Assembly (NCBI RefSeq): GCF_023343835.1
Contig: NC_064437.1
Coordinates: 19,277,501 to 19,341,500 of the forward strand
Source: Lagopus muta
Taxonomy: Eukaryota; Chordata; Aves; Galliformes; Phasianidae
Direction of reading: 5' to 3'
Length of the DNA stretch: 64,000 bases
Every line of letters starts with the position of its first letter. Position 1 is the stretch's first letter. Shown piece by piece: positions 24,404 through 37,472 of the stretch. A program made the position numbers and the translations under genes. A model generated the notes under the pieces. The model worked only from the letters and a program-made list of their open reading frames with translations, had not been told where the DNA came from and did no database searches.

Positions 24404-26629
24404 GTAGCAGTGCTACTTCATAGCATCAGCATCAACAGAAAAATTACACTTAATATCTGTCTCCCTTTCTATTTCACCCATCACCATAGATTCTACACAC
24501 CAACCACATAATAAAATCTTAGAAAATTATATAAAAAGCTGAATATTTCCTTGCAATGATGCTGTTTGTTGGCAGAGACAACATATAGCAGTGAAGGGTT
24601 TGTTGCCTTTAAAATATCTATGACAAGAAATCAAGCATTTCAAATGCATAAATAGGGGCTTCACATATTTAAGCTTTTCTCAAAGGGGATCGTTTTTGTT
24701 GTCAGCCGTTGAGAAACAATGATGGCAGGTCATTATGGGATAAAAACGTCATGAAAGAATTGAATCCTGCACCAGCTGTCAGAAACGTCAGGACTGAATT
24801 TCATTCATTCTGGTAGCAGCTCTACTTGTAATGAAAGATTGTCTCACCATGCTTTTTGATATATAAACGTGTGCACGAATACACACTTCTGAGCAACTTG
24901 TAAAAGAAATCATTCCTACAGTTAAAAAGTGTACCATCGTACTATTTGCATCAATTATTTATTCCAGAGCACAATATTCTGTTATTGATCAAGCAGGATG
25001 AGATCAATTGATTGTCATCATATCTCTGAAAGTCATAATCTACAGTAAAGCTTTTTTCAAGCCATGGATGTCAATACAACACAAAATAGGTACATACTGC
25101 TTAGACATAGCAGCTAAGCTGAAAAAAAACACAGATTACCTTATGTCTCATCACACTGTATTTTTAGAATATTTAATTTTATTTCATAAAGCAATACATT
25201 TTGCTGTTACTGTCATTGTTTATATTGCTACTAAACAAATATGAGGAGCACTATACAAATAGGTACTGTTTATCTTTCTACTGCCTACACTCAGCCAGAT
25301 GCAAATCACACAGGCCTCTAGGTTTTAATTGATTTCCAAATTTTGCACTGAACAGGTATAAACCTACACACTGTAGTAAATCAGTATCTTTATACATAGC
25401 TGAAAAAAAAGAAAAAAAAAAAGGAAATAAAACACCTATATTCCCACTAAACTATGATAGAAATATTTCCTTTCTCTTTTGCACATCATTACTGCTTTCA
25501 TAAAGGATGCAAGCCATTTAGTAAGTGGAGAAGAGACTGCAGAAACAGAACCAAGAAGGCTGAAATGTGCAGCTAAAGCAAAAAAGAAGTGTGGCAAAGA
25601 TGCTTAAGCACAACGGCAAAAATCCAGAAAAAGAAACCATTATAATGAATGAATTCTTCCCCAGCTTGTTAAAAGAAAGCTGAAAGTTCTGGAAACTTGT
25701 TCATGTTTTTTGTGATTACATTATTTTTCCCATATACATATGCGCACATACCTATAAACAATAAAGAAAGAAAAGGGAACATTTCCATAGGTTTGCATAC
25801 AGAATTCAATATTACTATGTTACTGAATTTTGAGTGCAAAGGAAGATAAGAATAAAAGTCCAGCACATGACTATTACTTCTTTTCCTGCTTCCAAATGTC
25901 TTTTTGTTATCTTTTTTTCCAGCTATGAACTGTGGAAAACAAAACTGTATACCTATAGAAACTCCCACATGCCATGCACATAAATTAAATCTTAACATAG
26001 CATATCAAAACAGTGCACTGTGAATAAGCGGTAGAAAGTAGTGTTAAGTTGTTACAGCATTATACTCAATCTAAGCCAGGTACTGGACTCCTAGCTAATG
26101 AAATAAAAATGGTGCAGTTTATTGAAAGAAAAAATGTAGGAATTTTTCCATTTGCTTTCACAATGGTTTTAAAATTGGAAGACAAAGTAATAGTTCTATA
26201 TCATTATGTTTTATACATTAAATATACAGTTTCAAATATAAAGTTTCAAAAGCATTAGATAAGCATTAAAGTTAGTTTACAAATTGTAACCAAAATGTTA
26301 CTTCGAGACCTGGGCAGGGATATGATGGGTCTTTGGTTCCCATTTTGGAAAATGGAATGTACAATTATTATTACTGTACTTGGTCAAACAGAATGAAAGA
26401 GGGAAAGCTGGTGTGTGAAGAAACTCCTAGGGGATTTTAAATCTTTTTATTTTATTAATCCAAAATTCAAGCTGGATGAATTTGTGCATATATTAAAATT
26501 AATAAAAATTTCCTGAAGATACGTCCAAAATGAATCATTTTGTCTCAAATAGTACTAAATATAGTTTTTATTTCCAATATTGATAGACCTGTCTCCCTAA
26601 ATTCTAGTCACTTACCAATTTTGTGCAGA

Positions 26630-26860
26630 TTACTCAAAAGTTTGAAATTCTACTTCCAGCCATTCTGTCCTAGGTGTGCAGAATTGCCTGGGGTTGTTAC
26701 GACCAAAGAGCAGGACCCTGCTCTTGGTTCTGCTGAGCTTCATCCCATTGGCCTCAGCCCATTGATCCAATCTGTCCAGATTCCTCTGGAGAGGGGATAT
26801 TTTAAGGTTGTGTGCTTTTTTGGCAGTTCCAAACCCTGGAGTACTTGATTTCATGCCTTC
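26630..26860 (-). mobile_element. CR1 LINE fragment, reverse-transcriptase C-terminal region, reverse orientation
   Basis: The minus-strand frame spanning 26630-26875 keeps the CR1 block [19 protein letters not shown], followed by a [12 protein letters not shown] block and TEWLE, characteristic of the region downstream of the polymerase active site in CR1 ORF2. The segment upstream of LQR (MSIKTEG and on) is diverged but its [10 protein letters not shown] part may be derived from CR1. The fragment has no start of its own, lacks the catalytic YxDD region and the 3' untranslated end, and so is a dead internal piece. The plus-strand frame covering the same bases (26540-26848) is only its shadow. 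Flanks are ordinary AT-rich DNA. Confidence 0.85.
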
Positions 26861-29800
26861 AGTTTTTATACTCACTACATTGATTCAAATGGTTCTGCTC
26901 TCTGAATCTTCAAATAATATTATTTCTCTATGCTGAATAGCACAGATGGCACCTGATGCCTCATCCTCAATTCTTTTTTCTAAAAGTATTTAATAAGCCT
27001 AAAATTCCTGGCTTGATTTTGTTTTCACTGAAGTAAATGGGAAAATTCATTTTGGCTTAAGCAGTGGAAAAATGAGATCCAACTGAAAATCAGGAAATAA
27101 ATTTGTACGCTTCCTGAAAGATGATCCAACTGATAATTGCACTTTAATTGTTCCCTACTATGCCTTATTATTTTTCTTACATTGTTAGAAGGAAGGGAAA
27201 ACAAATCCAACTTTGGCAGTTTAGAGAATACCTCTTATCTGTGTCATGTAAAGCTACTTTTGTTTCCTTTATTTCTAAATATTAGTTTTGTTTGTTTTAT
27301 TTCTAAATATTTTTATTGCCCAATACATGCTTCTAATCATTATTATAATTATGTAACTTCAATTCAAGATATATAGAACCCCTGTAATTAACTGGCAAAA
27401 GACAAATACATAACAATTGGGCAAGTCAAAACCAAAAGTTTAAATCGATAAAAATTGAATTCTCCCTTTTCTGATTCTCTAAAAATGGTGGTAGTGTTTT
27501 CGAATCCTAGTCAATATTTTGATATTCAAAATTTCCTACATACTGTCATAGACTAAATTTGTATTAAAATACCAAGAGAAAAAAATTTACAATGTTAACA
27601 GTACAATTATCTAAAAAATTATTCAAATATGTTCAACTATCTATGAGACTTGGAAAAAGATTTTTATCTATCAAAGAAACAATAGTTACAATTTCTAATA
27701 TTGCAGTACGTCACATTTTTCCTTGTCAGACTCAGTCCAAAATTAATGCAATTCCTTGCTGAATTACTGGATGGTTAAATATTTCTTATTTATTTTCATA
27801 TTCAGGGATTTTATTCTACTGAGAGATGGATTTTGCTTTCTGAATAAATGACAGATAATAAAAGTGGAACCATCTTTAAATTAGTTCTGTGCCAAACTCT
27901 GGTACTAATATTTAGGCATAGTTAACGTGCAATTAGTACAGAGGAGATTGTGTGTTTGTAAAAGGAACAGTATAGTGACTCATGTTTAATGCATGATATT
28001 AGAGATTAATTTATTCTCCAAAACCCAAACTGACTGTTATGTTAAATTCTTTCCATGCCTCAATGCAAAAGAGACTACAAATTTTAGGTGAAAAGTACAA
28101 AAGTACAGTTCAAGCTATAGCTTGCCCATAGTCACATTAGCACATGTGTGTGAAGCACTCACGTTGGAGGCTGATTTCTAAGCAGTAGCAGACAAGCATT
28201 TAAAATGTGTATACCAATAATCTATGGTTTAATTATCCATAGCTAATGAAGTTAAACAGATAGATTATCCTACGCAAGATCTATACCTATTTTGCTACAC
28301 AGCAGCAAAGCATGTGTATGTGTGAAGCGGACACGGTGCAGAACTTGTAGAAATTATTCACACAGTTCAGATTCACAGATCCACATCATATCTAAAACCA
28401 AAGTACATTTTGCCCACTAAAGTTTATAATGAGAAGAAAGTGTGAGAAGCCAGCAGCTTAGTCCTTTCTTCTATTTAATGCATCAAAATGCTGCACTGAT
28501 ATTCTTCCCTCCATACAGGCCATTAATTACATGGACTAGGCCACAGTTTCATCACTGTTTCCATTTTGGCTAAACGGGAAGAAGCAGGCATTTTGCCTTC
28601 TCTTAACAAGGTAGCCTCAGGTAAGTCCTTGTGAAGCCAGACAGGACAGCATGGGTGGCCAGTGGCAGCAACTTTTTTCTCAAGTGTTGGGACACCTGAG
28701 AAAGCATAGGAAGGCTCAGATACATTACCAGAAGCAAGCAGACCCTACAAAGACAGTTGTTCAGCCTAAGAAGTCCCTTTTCTCTCCTCCCTTCTTGACC
28801 CTTCTTTTCATTCACAATTGGTAAATTTCCAATCAGCAAAGTGGGAATTAGTTTAAAATGTATTTGGTTTCTTTCCTATTTCTAAGGGAAAGAACGTTCC
28901 TAAGAGTTCTACTAAGGAAACTGTAACTGATGTCATACAAAAGGCAGGCTGCTTGGTAAGGAAGAAACCAGCTCAATGAAAAAAAGTCCTTGTGTATTAT
29001 TTCCTCCTTTTTGCATCAACAGGCTAATTACAAACATGTAAATCTCAGGCTATGAAACCTAAAACTAGTTAGATTTCTATTAAGATAAAACTAATGTCAT
29101 ATAATTCCAAAGAAGGAAAGGAGAACACTATTTCCTCTACAACAATCAGCAATATAAGAATAGTGAAAATATCAGCTTCACTTAATACATTCAGAGAAGA
29201 TATTTCCAATGCATTCCATCACCAAACATGCCTGTCTATAGCTCTTTATGGATGCAAATTGTGCATTCAATACCCAGTAATAGAATGTAGACTGGCCAAA
29301 ACAGGCAGATGATCCTCTGTAACTTAATCTAAGGTTTGCTAAGGTTATGGGAGAGTGAAATTCATAGAAGATAGGCACTCGTCACTAGCCATATCAGTAT
29401 TATTTCCCTTGTACACTGTTATCTTTGTCTTGTACTTCCTATTGACTGCAATTCTTGTTGTTCTTTTTAGAAGCTAGCTTTGTTCTCCATTTTATCACCC
29501 ACACTCAGACAGATACACGCTCTCAATGTCCATGTGAGCCCACCACGCAACAGTGATAGAATTAAATGCTAACCCCATTTTGAGGTATTTTTCTGATTGG
29601 TCAGTTTCATCTTTGTAAAAATTAATGGCCTCTTGAAAAAGTGCATGCCTGCTTTGTATGGACACTGGCAGGCATTCAAGATATTTGCTCCTCCATAAAA
29701 TTTGTTTGTATTTTAAATTACACATTACAGACTATGAAGTAAAAACACTTAAAAAAAAAAAATCTGATTGGAATCAATGGTCTAATATTCTTCATAGCCT

Positions 29801-31942
29801 TCTAACTCACAAATATTACCTAGAGGGGTAAATTCTATTCTGTTTTCCACTGAGCATAATATAATGTCAGAGATGTAAAATAAAAAGCAGTCAAACTTAT
29901 TTGAGGGTCACAATTGCAATTTGCATGTCACTATTTCAGCTACAACTTTTAGAAACCCTTTGTAGATTTTTCCAGTTTTCTTTAACCAAAGTACATCAAC
30001 ACTGATACTTTAGTTTAGACTAATATAGTGCTTTTAATCAATTCTATTCTTGAGTGAGCCAATATTACCCTTTCTTGGTAATGCTTAAAATGTTTGAATT
30101 AGCATCATGGATTTCCCAATTGGAACAATGTTAGGAGTTGACTTCCTGTTATGTGGGTATTAGGAAGAATGGAAGCAAAATTTAGGATTAGATCCATTAT
30201 GCAAACCCATAGAAATACTTCATATCAGTAAGCATCTCAATTCTTGAATGTTTTCCCTGAAAAACGTCTTAGTCCCAAACTATAATTTCACCTTTCTCCT
30301 CTGTATATTTGGTCCATATATTGAAGTTCGTTTATATCATGCCTTAACCAATAGATGAGAAATATACTGTTGAGAACCAGCAAGTAGTCTGTAAAATTTT
30401 CCATCAGTGTGAACCACATCTCCCTATGACTCTATGCATAGGATACACCACAATTTTGCAGTGCTCTATGACCAGACTACAACACAGCCACACTGTAGAA
30501 ATGAACAACCTTATATTATGCCCTTACCAATGCTGGACTGATTTTCCATTCCAGCTGCAATTTATGCCGATGACTCCTGTGCTACTCCTGGGTTCTCCAG
30601 CATACTAATCAGGTCACATGACAAACCTTTATCAAGCTTAATCTCCCACATTTGCATGTGATAAAGCCATGCCATTTCTGGTAATCAAGGAAATGCATAT
30701 ATTGCTTCATAATACATACTCTTCTCAAACTCATTCTAGTGTTCTTTCAAGGTGAAAAGTTTATTTTTGATTCTGGTTCTCCTTCGTTGGTCTTTAGGGC
30801 ACATCTTGATCAAGATCTCTATTTCACATACGCTTTGTGGCAAAGTGTTAAAACATTTACCAGTGAATGACTGTCAAAACAATGTATATGAAAATGTGCA
30901 AACATACGAATTAGAGCCACTCTATAAATACTACAGAAGTTACATTCTCAGTTAAATTATCTGTATTCTATTTTACTATTTTCATACTTCCTTTAAACAT
31001 CTACTGCTGTGGTTAGACCTGATACTGGTCCATACTTATTGAATTATCAATGATATTTAAGAGAAAATAAAAATCTTCTAAGTTACAGCTTGAAGCATAC
31101 TATTATTTTTAGGCAATATTTTCAGGGAAAAAAAATGAGGAAAATCATCAGTTATGTAGATGAATATTCCAGAATGACAATAAAGAAACATATATTGACT
31201 AGCAGAAAGATGTGAAGGACTCTTGGGAGTCTTTTTAATCTTCAGTCTCAACTTCAAAGGTACTGACTTTCAATTAATGGACAGAAATTAGCATATGGTC
31301 ATTGGTTTTGTAAATAAAACCACAGCAATTCTGTCTGTTCAGTATTCTTGTCAAGGAAGAGTGACAAACTAAGTAAATACAAATAAATTACTTTTATCCA
31401 GGTAATACTTTGAAGACTCATAGGCCTGAAGAACAAATCCTTTGTCACACAACTACATACAGATTTATGGATCTTGTCAACTAAGTCCCAAGCAGAGCAC
31501 TGAGAGGAAACTGTTAAAACAGAGCCATGAAAACAAGAAATATCTGGCACTGTAGTGTATTAAATGAGGGAATATAACATTTAAATAAAAAACCTACCCC
31601 ATGAGACAGCCAGAGGTTTTAAGAAAAGATTTCACGGCAAAATACAGCATTTTATTTTACATTAATAATAAGTTGGGCATTAAAAAAAAAAGTCAGATAT
31701 ATCATTATCATGGGGAGACACAGATACTGGTTAAATAGGCAAAATATCTCCTCATGGTGTATACTTATCAACACAATGTTCTTATCATATTGGGACCCAG
31801 CAATAGTTATAGGATTCACCAGCAATTTAACTTCTCGATCTGCTAAATTTCTGATTGTGGTTGCAAGATTAGAAAATCTCATTTAGAAGAATTTTCACCA
31901 AAAAACAAGCAAACAAAAAAAAAGGCATAGCAGATTGTTGGG

Positions 31943-31969
31943 TTTTTTTGCCCCCCCCTTTTTTTTTTT
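31943..31969. repeat. Homopolymer cluster T-G-C-T
   Basis: A short T run, a single G, a run of eight C and a run of about eleven T follow each other directly. This is a site prone to slippage and to sequencing or assembly error. Confidence 0.8.
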
Positions 31970-32535
31970 CAGAAATTTGCTAATTGTTAAAATAAAGAAT
32001 ATTTGAAAAGTGTTCAAAGTTATTTCCAGACTACACTGTTCCAAGTTTAAGCTACAGAGGAAGAATAATGGTTTTTTTGGTCAGGCTTACAGCATGCTGC
32101 ATGTTTCATGGCCTAGTTTGAACAGGGAAAATACTTTACATTAGAACTCTGTTTGTAGAAAATCACCTTTTCATTTTTCACCTCAGTGAGGTGTCTTATT
32201 CCCAACCATCAGCTTTGCTGCCTGTAACAATACCTCCTTCAAGAGTACTGTAGAATCTGAATAAATAAATGCTTATTTTCTGAATGATCAGTTTGGAGGT
32301 CAGAGAAAATAGGAAAAAGAACAAGAGACAGTTTTCAAGATATTCAGCAGAGAAACCTAATCAGAGTCTTATCACCTAGTTATTTATTTTTCATACAACA
32401 GAAATAGCAATGGTTGCACAGTCCACAATATACAGAGCAATGCCAATACCCTTCACATGATATAGTTACCAGGAAAAACAGTACATTGTTCATTTCTTCC
32501 ACAATAGCAAATCTTTGGCTCAAGGAGAGTATAAA

Positions 32536-32551
32536 AACACACACACACACA
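32536..32551. repeat. (CA)n microsatellite, short
   Basis: About seven CA units. Confidence 0.85.
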
Positions 32552-33975
32552 AATCCACAGCAGCGATCTGACAGTAAAATAAAAAATTACTTCCAAGCAC
32601 TCTCTTCAGCAAGTTCACCCAAATTGTGTTCCATGTACACAGTATCATCAGAATGGGATTGCACCAATCATGCTAGCATCAAAATAATTTGCACAATGTT
32701 GAATTTGCAGTAATATGAGAAAATGCATACAACAAGCAAAGAAGGTAATATTCTTACCTTCTGTGTACTTAGCAGGAAGTAAAGAAAGAAATTTCTTAGA
32801 CAAAAACATCATAACAGTGAGGAAATTAATATTTAAGTACTAATATATCCTTCACTGTGTGTTTTATAAAGTATTTAGGTTACTGAATTTTGATTAAATA
32901 CCATGAACCTCTCCATATCTCAAGTACAGAACCTGTGGTAAGAGAACATATTTAACAATGAGAAGTTAATTTGGTTCTGCTGCCAATAACATATTAGCTA
33001 ATTTGATAGTGGATTAATTACCATATACTTAAATATCTGAGCTGAATACAAGCTTACAAAAGACTGAAAAAAAGAATACCAAATTTTCCCATAATACACA
33101 TTTGCAGATTCCTGCATATTTAACTAGTAATCTTTTATTTCAGAAGTGCCAATAAATTAGAGGAAATTTTGTTACACATTAATTTATATGATGAAGCAGT
33201 ACGTAGAAAGCCCATCAATTACAGTGATAGAAGTAATTAGGCTTTCAGTTCCTATGAATTAACTATGCATCGTATTCTTGCTAATAAGTGGCATGCATGA
33301 TTATCTCTGATTGTATCCATCTGCTTAATTTTTAATGAATGTCATAGTATGTATACAGATTTTAATTGACAATAAAAACATGTAGATTTATTAGCTGTTT
33401 TCAACTTTATTAGTTAAATTTGTTGTGCTATGCTAATCATCCTAATGCATGCCAATAGCGATTTCTTAAAGAATCATTGCATTTACTCAGTGTTATATTC
33501 TTAGAAAGACTAAATGCGAGCCGTGGAAGGTAATAGTTAAACTGTTAAATGTGAAACAAAAGAGCTGCATTTTGATTCCACATCACAGCAACTGAGAATT
33601 TACAATATTAAGTCACAAGTCACATACCTTGGTGCAAATACTGCAAATGTTAAGAAACTGCCAGAAAAGTTACAAGAGTTACACTGAGTTGTTCGCCAGT
33701 GGTTCAGATTGCTTATTTTTTTTTAGTTCTGTGTAATCTGTGTATGGAGTATCATTTGGTTCTTCTGTACAAAAACTTTTAACCTTCAGCATTATGTAAA
33801 ATATGAGTATAAGAGTGAGGAGCTTTTACAAAACTGAGCACATATCATAATAGCTATGTCTTACATAAAATTTAAATAGTAAAACAATTTTTATTTTCAG
33901 AATTATGAAGCCAGGTACAATAAGATAAAATTGGGTCTTTTTTCCAGTGCACAGGGTAGAAAAAAGTCTGTTTGA

Positions 33976-33997
33976 TTTTTTTTTTTTTTTTTTTTTT
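33976..33997. repeat. Poly(T) run of 22
   Basis: A pure T homopolymer. If it is a retrotransposition tail the insert would lie to its right on the minus strand; the sequence at 34080-34230 is relatively GC-rich but unrecognised. Confidence 0.92.
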
Positions 33998-35380
33998 AGC
34001 ATTATATAGCCTTGTTCTTAATCCAAAGAAAACATATTTGAAAAGAAATACACAACAGAAATACAAACTTAAGGGCAACTGTGCTGCTCCACACCCTGGG
34101 ATTGCTGTGGGACAGTGCCTCAGGAGTAGAACCCACCATGCTTCACCCAGCGTGCTCCAGTGTGTCTCATCTTTTGTCTCCAGTTTAACACCAGGACAAG
34201 ATGCCTATGCAATGAGAGGCCTTGCTAACTTCTAATGGTTACAAGGAATTAAAAATAGTGTCTGATAGTCTCCATGTATCAAGAAAAAAACTTTACTGAT
34301 GAAAGCCAAATCATTTTATTTCATATATATCAATATTTTAAACATTTTTATTAGCCCATAGAGCTCTAGGAAATATAGCAATCATACAAAAGAAAAAAAG
34401 CAGAGACATAGTAGAAAATTTAAAAATGCCAGTATTCATGTTAGTTTTGATATGCATGAAAACTTGCGTATCCATTTAATTTTGAATACTAAATGTTAGA
34501 AAAATGTTGCTCAAGAGATTTCAAAAAAAAAAAAACTTCTTTTTTCTCATTTTAAAAAAGGTAACTCATATGCCCACTCCCCACCCCACCCCTTACTGTT
34601 ATTACCTACAAAATGCTGTAGTAATCATTTCAACCATATGGTAAATCAATGCAGCCCTTTTTTTCCCAAGAACTGGTGAATGAGAACTATGGCTTCATTG
34701 AGAATGCATCAGCAATTCAGTTATTATTACTATTGAAGAAATGACGCTAGAGTGGTACCATTAGTCATAACGTATGCTTAGGGTTGTTACTTTATTTTAT
34801 TTAAAAGCATATAACTAAAACGTATAGAAAGGGAGACAGAGGTCTATTTCCAGGGAAAATACTGGGGAAGATATTAACATACCTGGGTTTTTATTTCTGT
34901 ACTTGCACATATGTGCTGAGATTCCAGTAATATTTTCATGTTCACTCTGATGTTTTCTTTGCCATCTTTCATTTGAAAGCCTTTTGGCACCTAAAACACC
35001 CTGAGCAATAAACAACTTTCTAACATTTGTCATCTAGAAAAACGTATTGCACTCAAGCACTAGAGGACCAGAGGCCACAGCCACATGAAAGTCACACTTC
35101 ATTTAACATCTATTACACCACTCTTACTTCTCCCCCTTCTCCCCCTCACTCATTTTCTCTAGCAGACACAGTGGCAGTCTCCAGTACAGGTTTATCCATC
35201 CCCTCGGGGGAGTGTTTTCAGCCTCCCTTGCTAGGTCATTCTGCAAACTGACGTTTGAATCAACTCATTCTCTTAAGGTTCATGAATGTTATTAATCTCA
35301 CATCCTGTTCTTCATTTCACTGGGCTTAATTTCTGGTTTAATGGTTTTGGTTCTAGCTTTTTCCTATTCCTTGTAAGAAG
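33998..35380. other. Unique DNA with a GC-richer patch
   Basis: A GC-richer block at about 34080-34235 has an open frame (33972-34235) but no recognised product. A strong polypyrimidine tract (about 35121-35160) ends in CTCTAG at 35157-35162. It is followed by 27 bases ending in CAG before GTTTAT, a micro-exon-like arrangement that is unsupported by anything else. Confidence 0.5.
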
Positions 35381-35429
35381 AAAAACAAAACAAAAAACAA
35401 AAAACAAAAAACAAAACAAAAAAAAAAAA
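35381..35429. repeat. A-rich (AAAAAC)n simple repeat
   Basis: Irregular AAAAC and AAAAAAC units ending in an A run. Simple-sequence DNA only. Confidence 0.9.
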
Positions 35430-37411
35430 CTTCATTTGATTTTCATTGTTTCATGTAAAAGAAATAAATAAATAAATGTAGAATTCAAATTTAATGTACT
35501 GCCACAAAAATACTTTAGAACAATTTAATTCTTATTGAATATGACTTTTCTAGATATGCTACAGACATAGGTATCTAATCAGTAGTCAAAAGGTGTACTG
35601 CTGCTGTCAACATTAAATACTAAAGGGACAATGGAATTTTTAAAAAAATCTCTTTTTTCATTGATTATTTGGATTCATTCCTGACATATAACTAGTAAGG
35701 AAAAAAAAAAAAGATAATTTTATCTTCTCCTCTTCAATTTGATTACCTTTTTTCTTATCCTTTTTTATTATTTTCTTTTTTTTTTCGCTGGGTGTACGAA
35801 TAAGTAGAGATCTCTGCGCAGTGCTGCACAAAAAGCAAGGTTTTATAAGATGATCCAAAAGTGAAGTGATTTCAGAGCACTCACCTCCACTGTGGCATGC
35901 CCAAATACTATGTGCAGCTCATATGCAGGCCGGTGCAGCTTCTTTAGTGTGCTTGGAAATAAGGCTACATGGACACATTATAAGGGGAGATTCCTTGTCT
36001 GATAAATTGGATCATTTTGAAGCTCTTAATATGCTGAGTGTACAGAGCTAGCACAGTCTTAGAGCTTGGTTCACACAACTTCAGCTACTACTTCAGTACT
36101 ACTGATGGAACTCATCCACAATTTGTAGTGATAGTACTGGCAGCCAGTATCACCACACTCTCGGTTTCTTCATAATAAAGAAATAAATTCAGAATGTCAA
36201 ACTTCAGCAGGAAACTTTATTGAAGGAAATTTTACCTCTGTGGTGATAATAAAGAAATATTTTTGTTGAAAGAAAAATGGAAAATGGAAATACAGCTATT
36301 ACATAAAACACATGTCATTTCAGTAAATGGAGAATATGAGGAAAGAACCTCAGTGGGAGATATATTGGAATCTAATCATAGACTACAAAAACAACTTTAG
36401 AATTTCCCAGAAAAAGGTCTTAGAGAAATGATACAAGCAAATCTCATCGAAGTAATCTCTTCATTGTTTCTAATCTCTTGTGCTGTCAAAAGATTACCAA
36501 TGCTTGATCTCGTATCAGATATTAAATTTTACCTCTGCACAAAAACTTGTTGGAGAAAAGGGTTGTTTAGTGATATACAAAAATATTAGATGAAAATTTC
36601 TGATATTTTCTGGTTTGAGGTTTGCTCTCTTTGCCCAGTTCTAAGTAGCTGTGGGAAGAAAAAAACTGATGCAGACAGTGTCACAGCTGGGAGGCAAGGT
36701 TCACACTAAATAATAATTCACATTAAGAACACAAACACTTTAGCTCACTTAAGTGTTACATTCAGTGTGGAAAAGGTCCAGGAAACAGGTGATACTTTCA
36801 CACATTTACTGTGAAATTTTCAGGCTACAAACACAGATCAAGATGGGCAGCAGCATCAGCAGCACCTTTATGGTCCCTGCATTTAACCTTCTCATTTATT
36901 TGAACCAATCATGCTTGGGAAGGCCAGATCTGAAGTTCTGAGATAAACTGGAAGATATTATGAATAATACAAAACAAGAGCTAACCTCCCAAATCCATAG
37001 CCTCATATACCACACAAGAACCTGTTAAAATATGCTGTTTATTCCCAGTTTCCAGACATCCTATATTTACATAAATCTCTCAGCTTTCTTAATCTCTTTT
37101 GTTGTTTTTATTGCTGTTCTAATTTTACAAAATTTTTTTGTTTAGAAGGAACACATTATTCACTTCTCCATTTTCAATTAATTATGAGATGTGAGATGTG
37201 ATGAAGGTACCACATACTAAATGTCTGTTGCATGACTGGGTATTCAGCTACCCAGGCAGAACAGAAATGCAATGCAGCTAAATGAGCAGGGTTTAGATCA
37301 AGTCTTGCTTTGGCCTGTAGTTAGAAGCAGATATAGTTCTTGTAGTTTGTGATGCTTAGCTTATTGTAATAACAGTTTATATAACATGAAATATCAAGAT
37401 GTATTACTCTT
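35430..37411. other. AT-rich unique DNA, no gene seen
   Basis: Short (AAAT)n near 35461-35477, A run at about 35700-35712 and T-rich patches near 35757-35785. No recognised frame or transposon. The block 35860-36060 is slightly GC-richer, with an unrecognised 61-codon frame. Confidence 0.55.
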
Positions 37412-37427
37412 GGTTTTTTTGGTGTTG

Positions 37428-37461
<34 letters not shown>

Positions 37462-37472
37462 GTTTTGTTTTT
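37412..37472. repeat. T-rich (GTTTT)n simple repeat
   Basis: A T run with interspersed G passes into GTTTGTTTGTTTT and five GTTTT-type units. It mirrors the A-rich (CAAAA)n tracts at 35381, 42741 and 48584 on the opposite strand. Confidence 0.92.

Larger units (their letters stand above)
20952..26629. other. AT-rich unique DNA, candidate conserved patch and hairpin
   Basis: No gene recognised. Notable items are an (AT)n tract at 22819-22839, an imperfect AATAAAATGTTA-type repeat at about 23318-23363, the hairpin at 24371-24403, and a CpG-bearing stretch at about 24600-24890 described among the findings. The largest frame (minus strand, 25669-25998) is unrecognised and has no supporting context. 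Confidence 0.55.
26861..33975. other. AT-rich unique DNA, no gene seen
   Basis: No frame above about 100 codons and none recognised. Contains an A run near 29751-29761, a T7-G-C8-T11 homopolymer cluster at about 31943-31969, a short (CA)n at 32536-32551 and a perfect CACCTCA-G-TGAGGTG palindrome at 32179-32193. A consensus-like splice donor CAG-GTAAGT sits at 28618-28626 without a convincing exon. A homeodomain-motif-rich stretch lies at about 33180-33540. Confidence 0.55.

Noticed and set aside
26540..26848. 102-codon plus-strand frame
   Set aside because: It is the antisense shadow of the CR1 fragment at 26630-26860.
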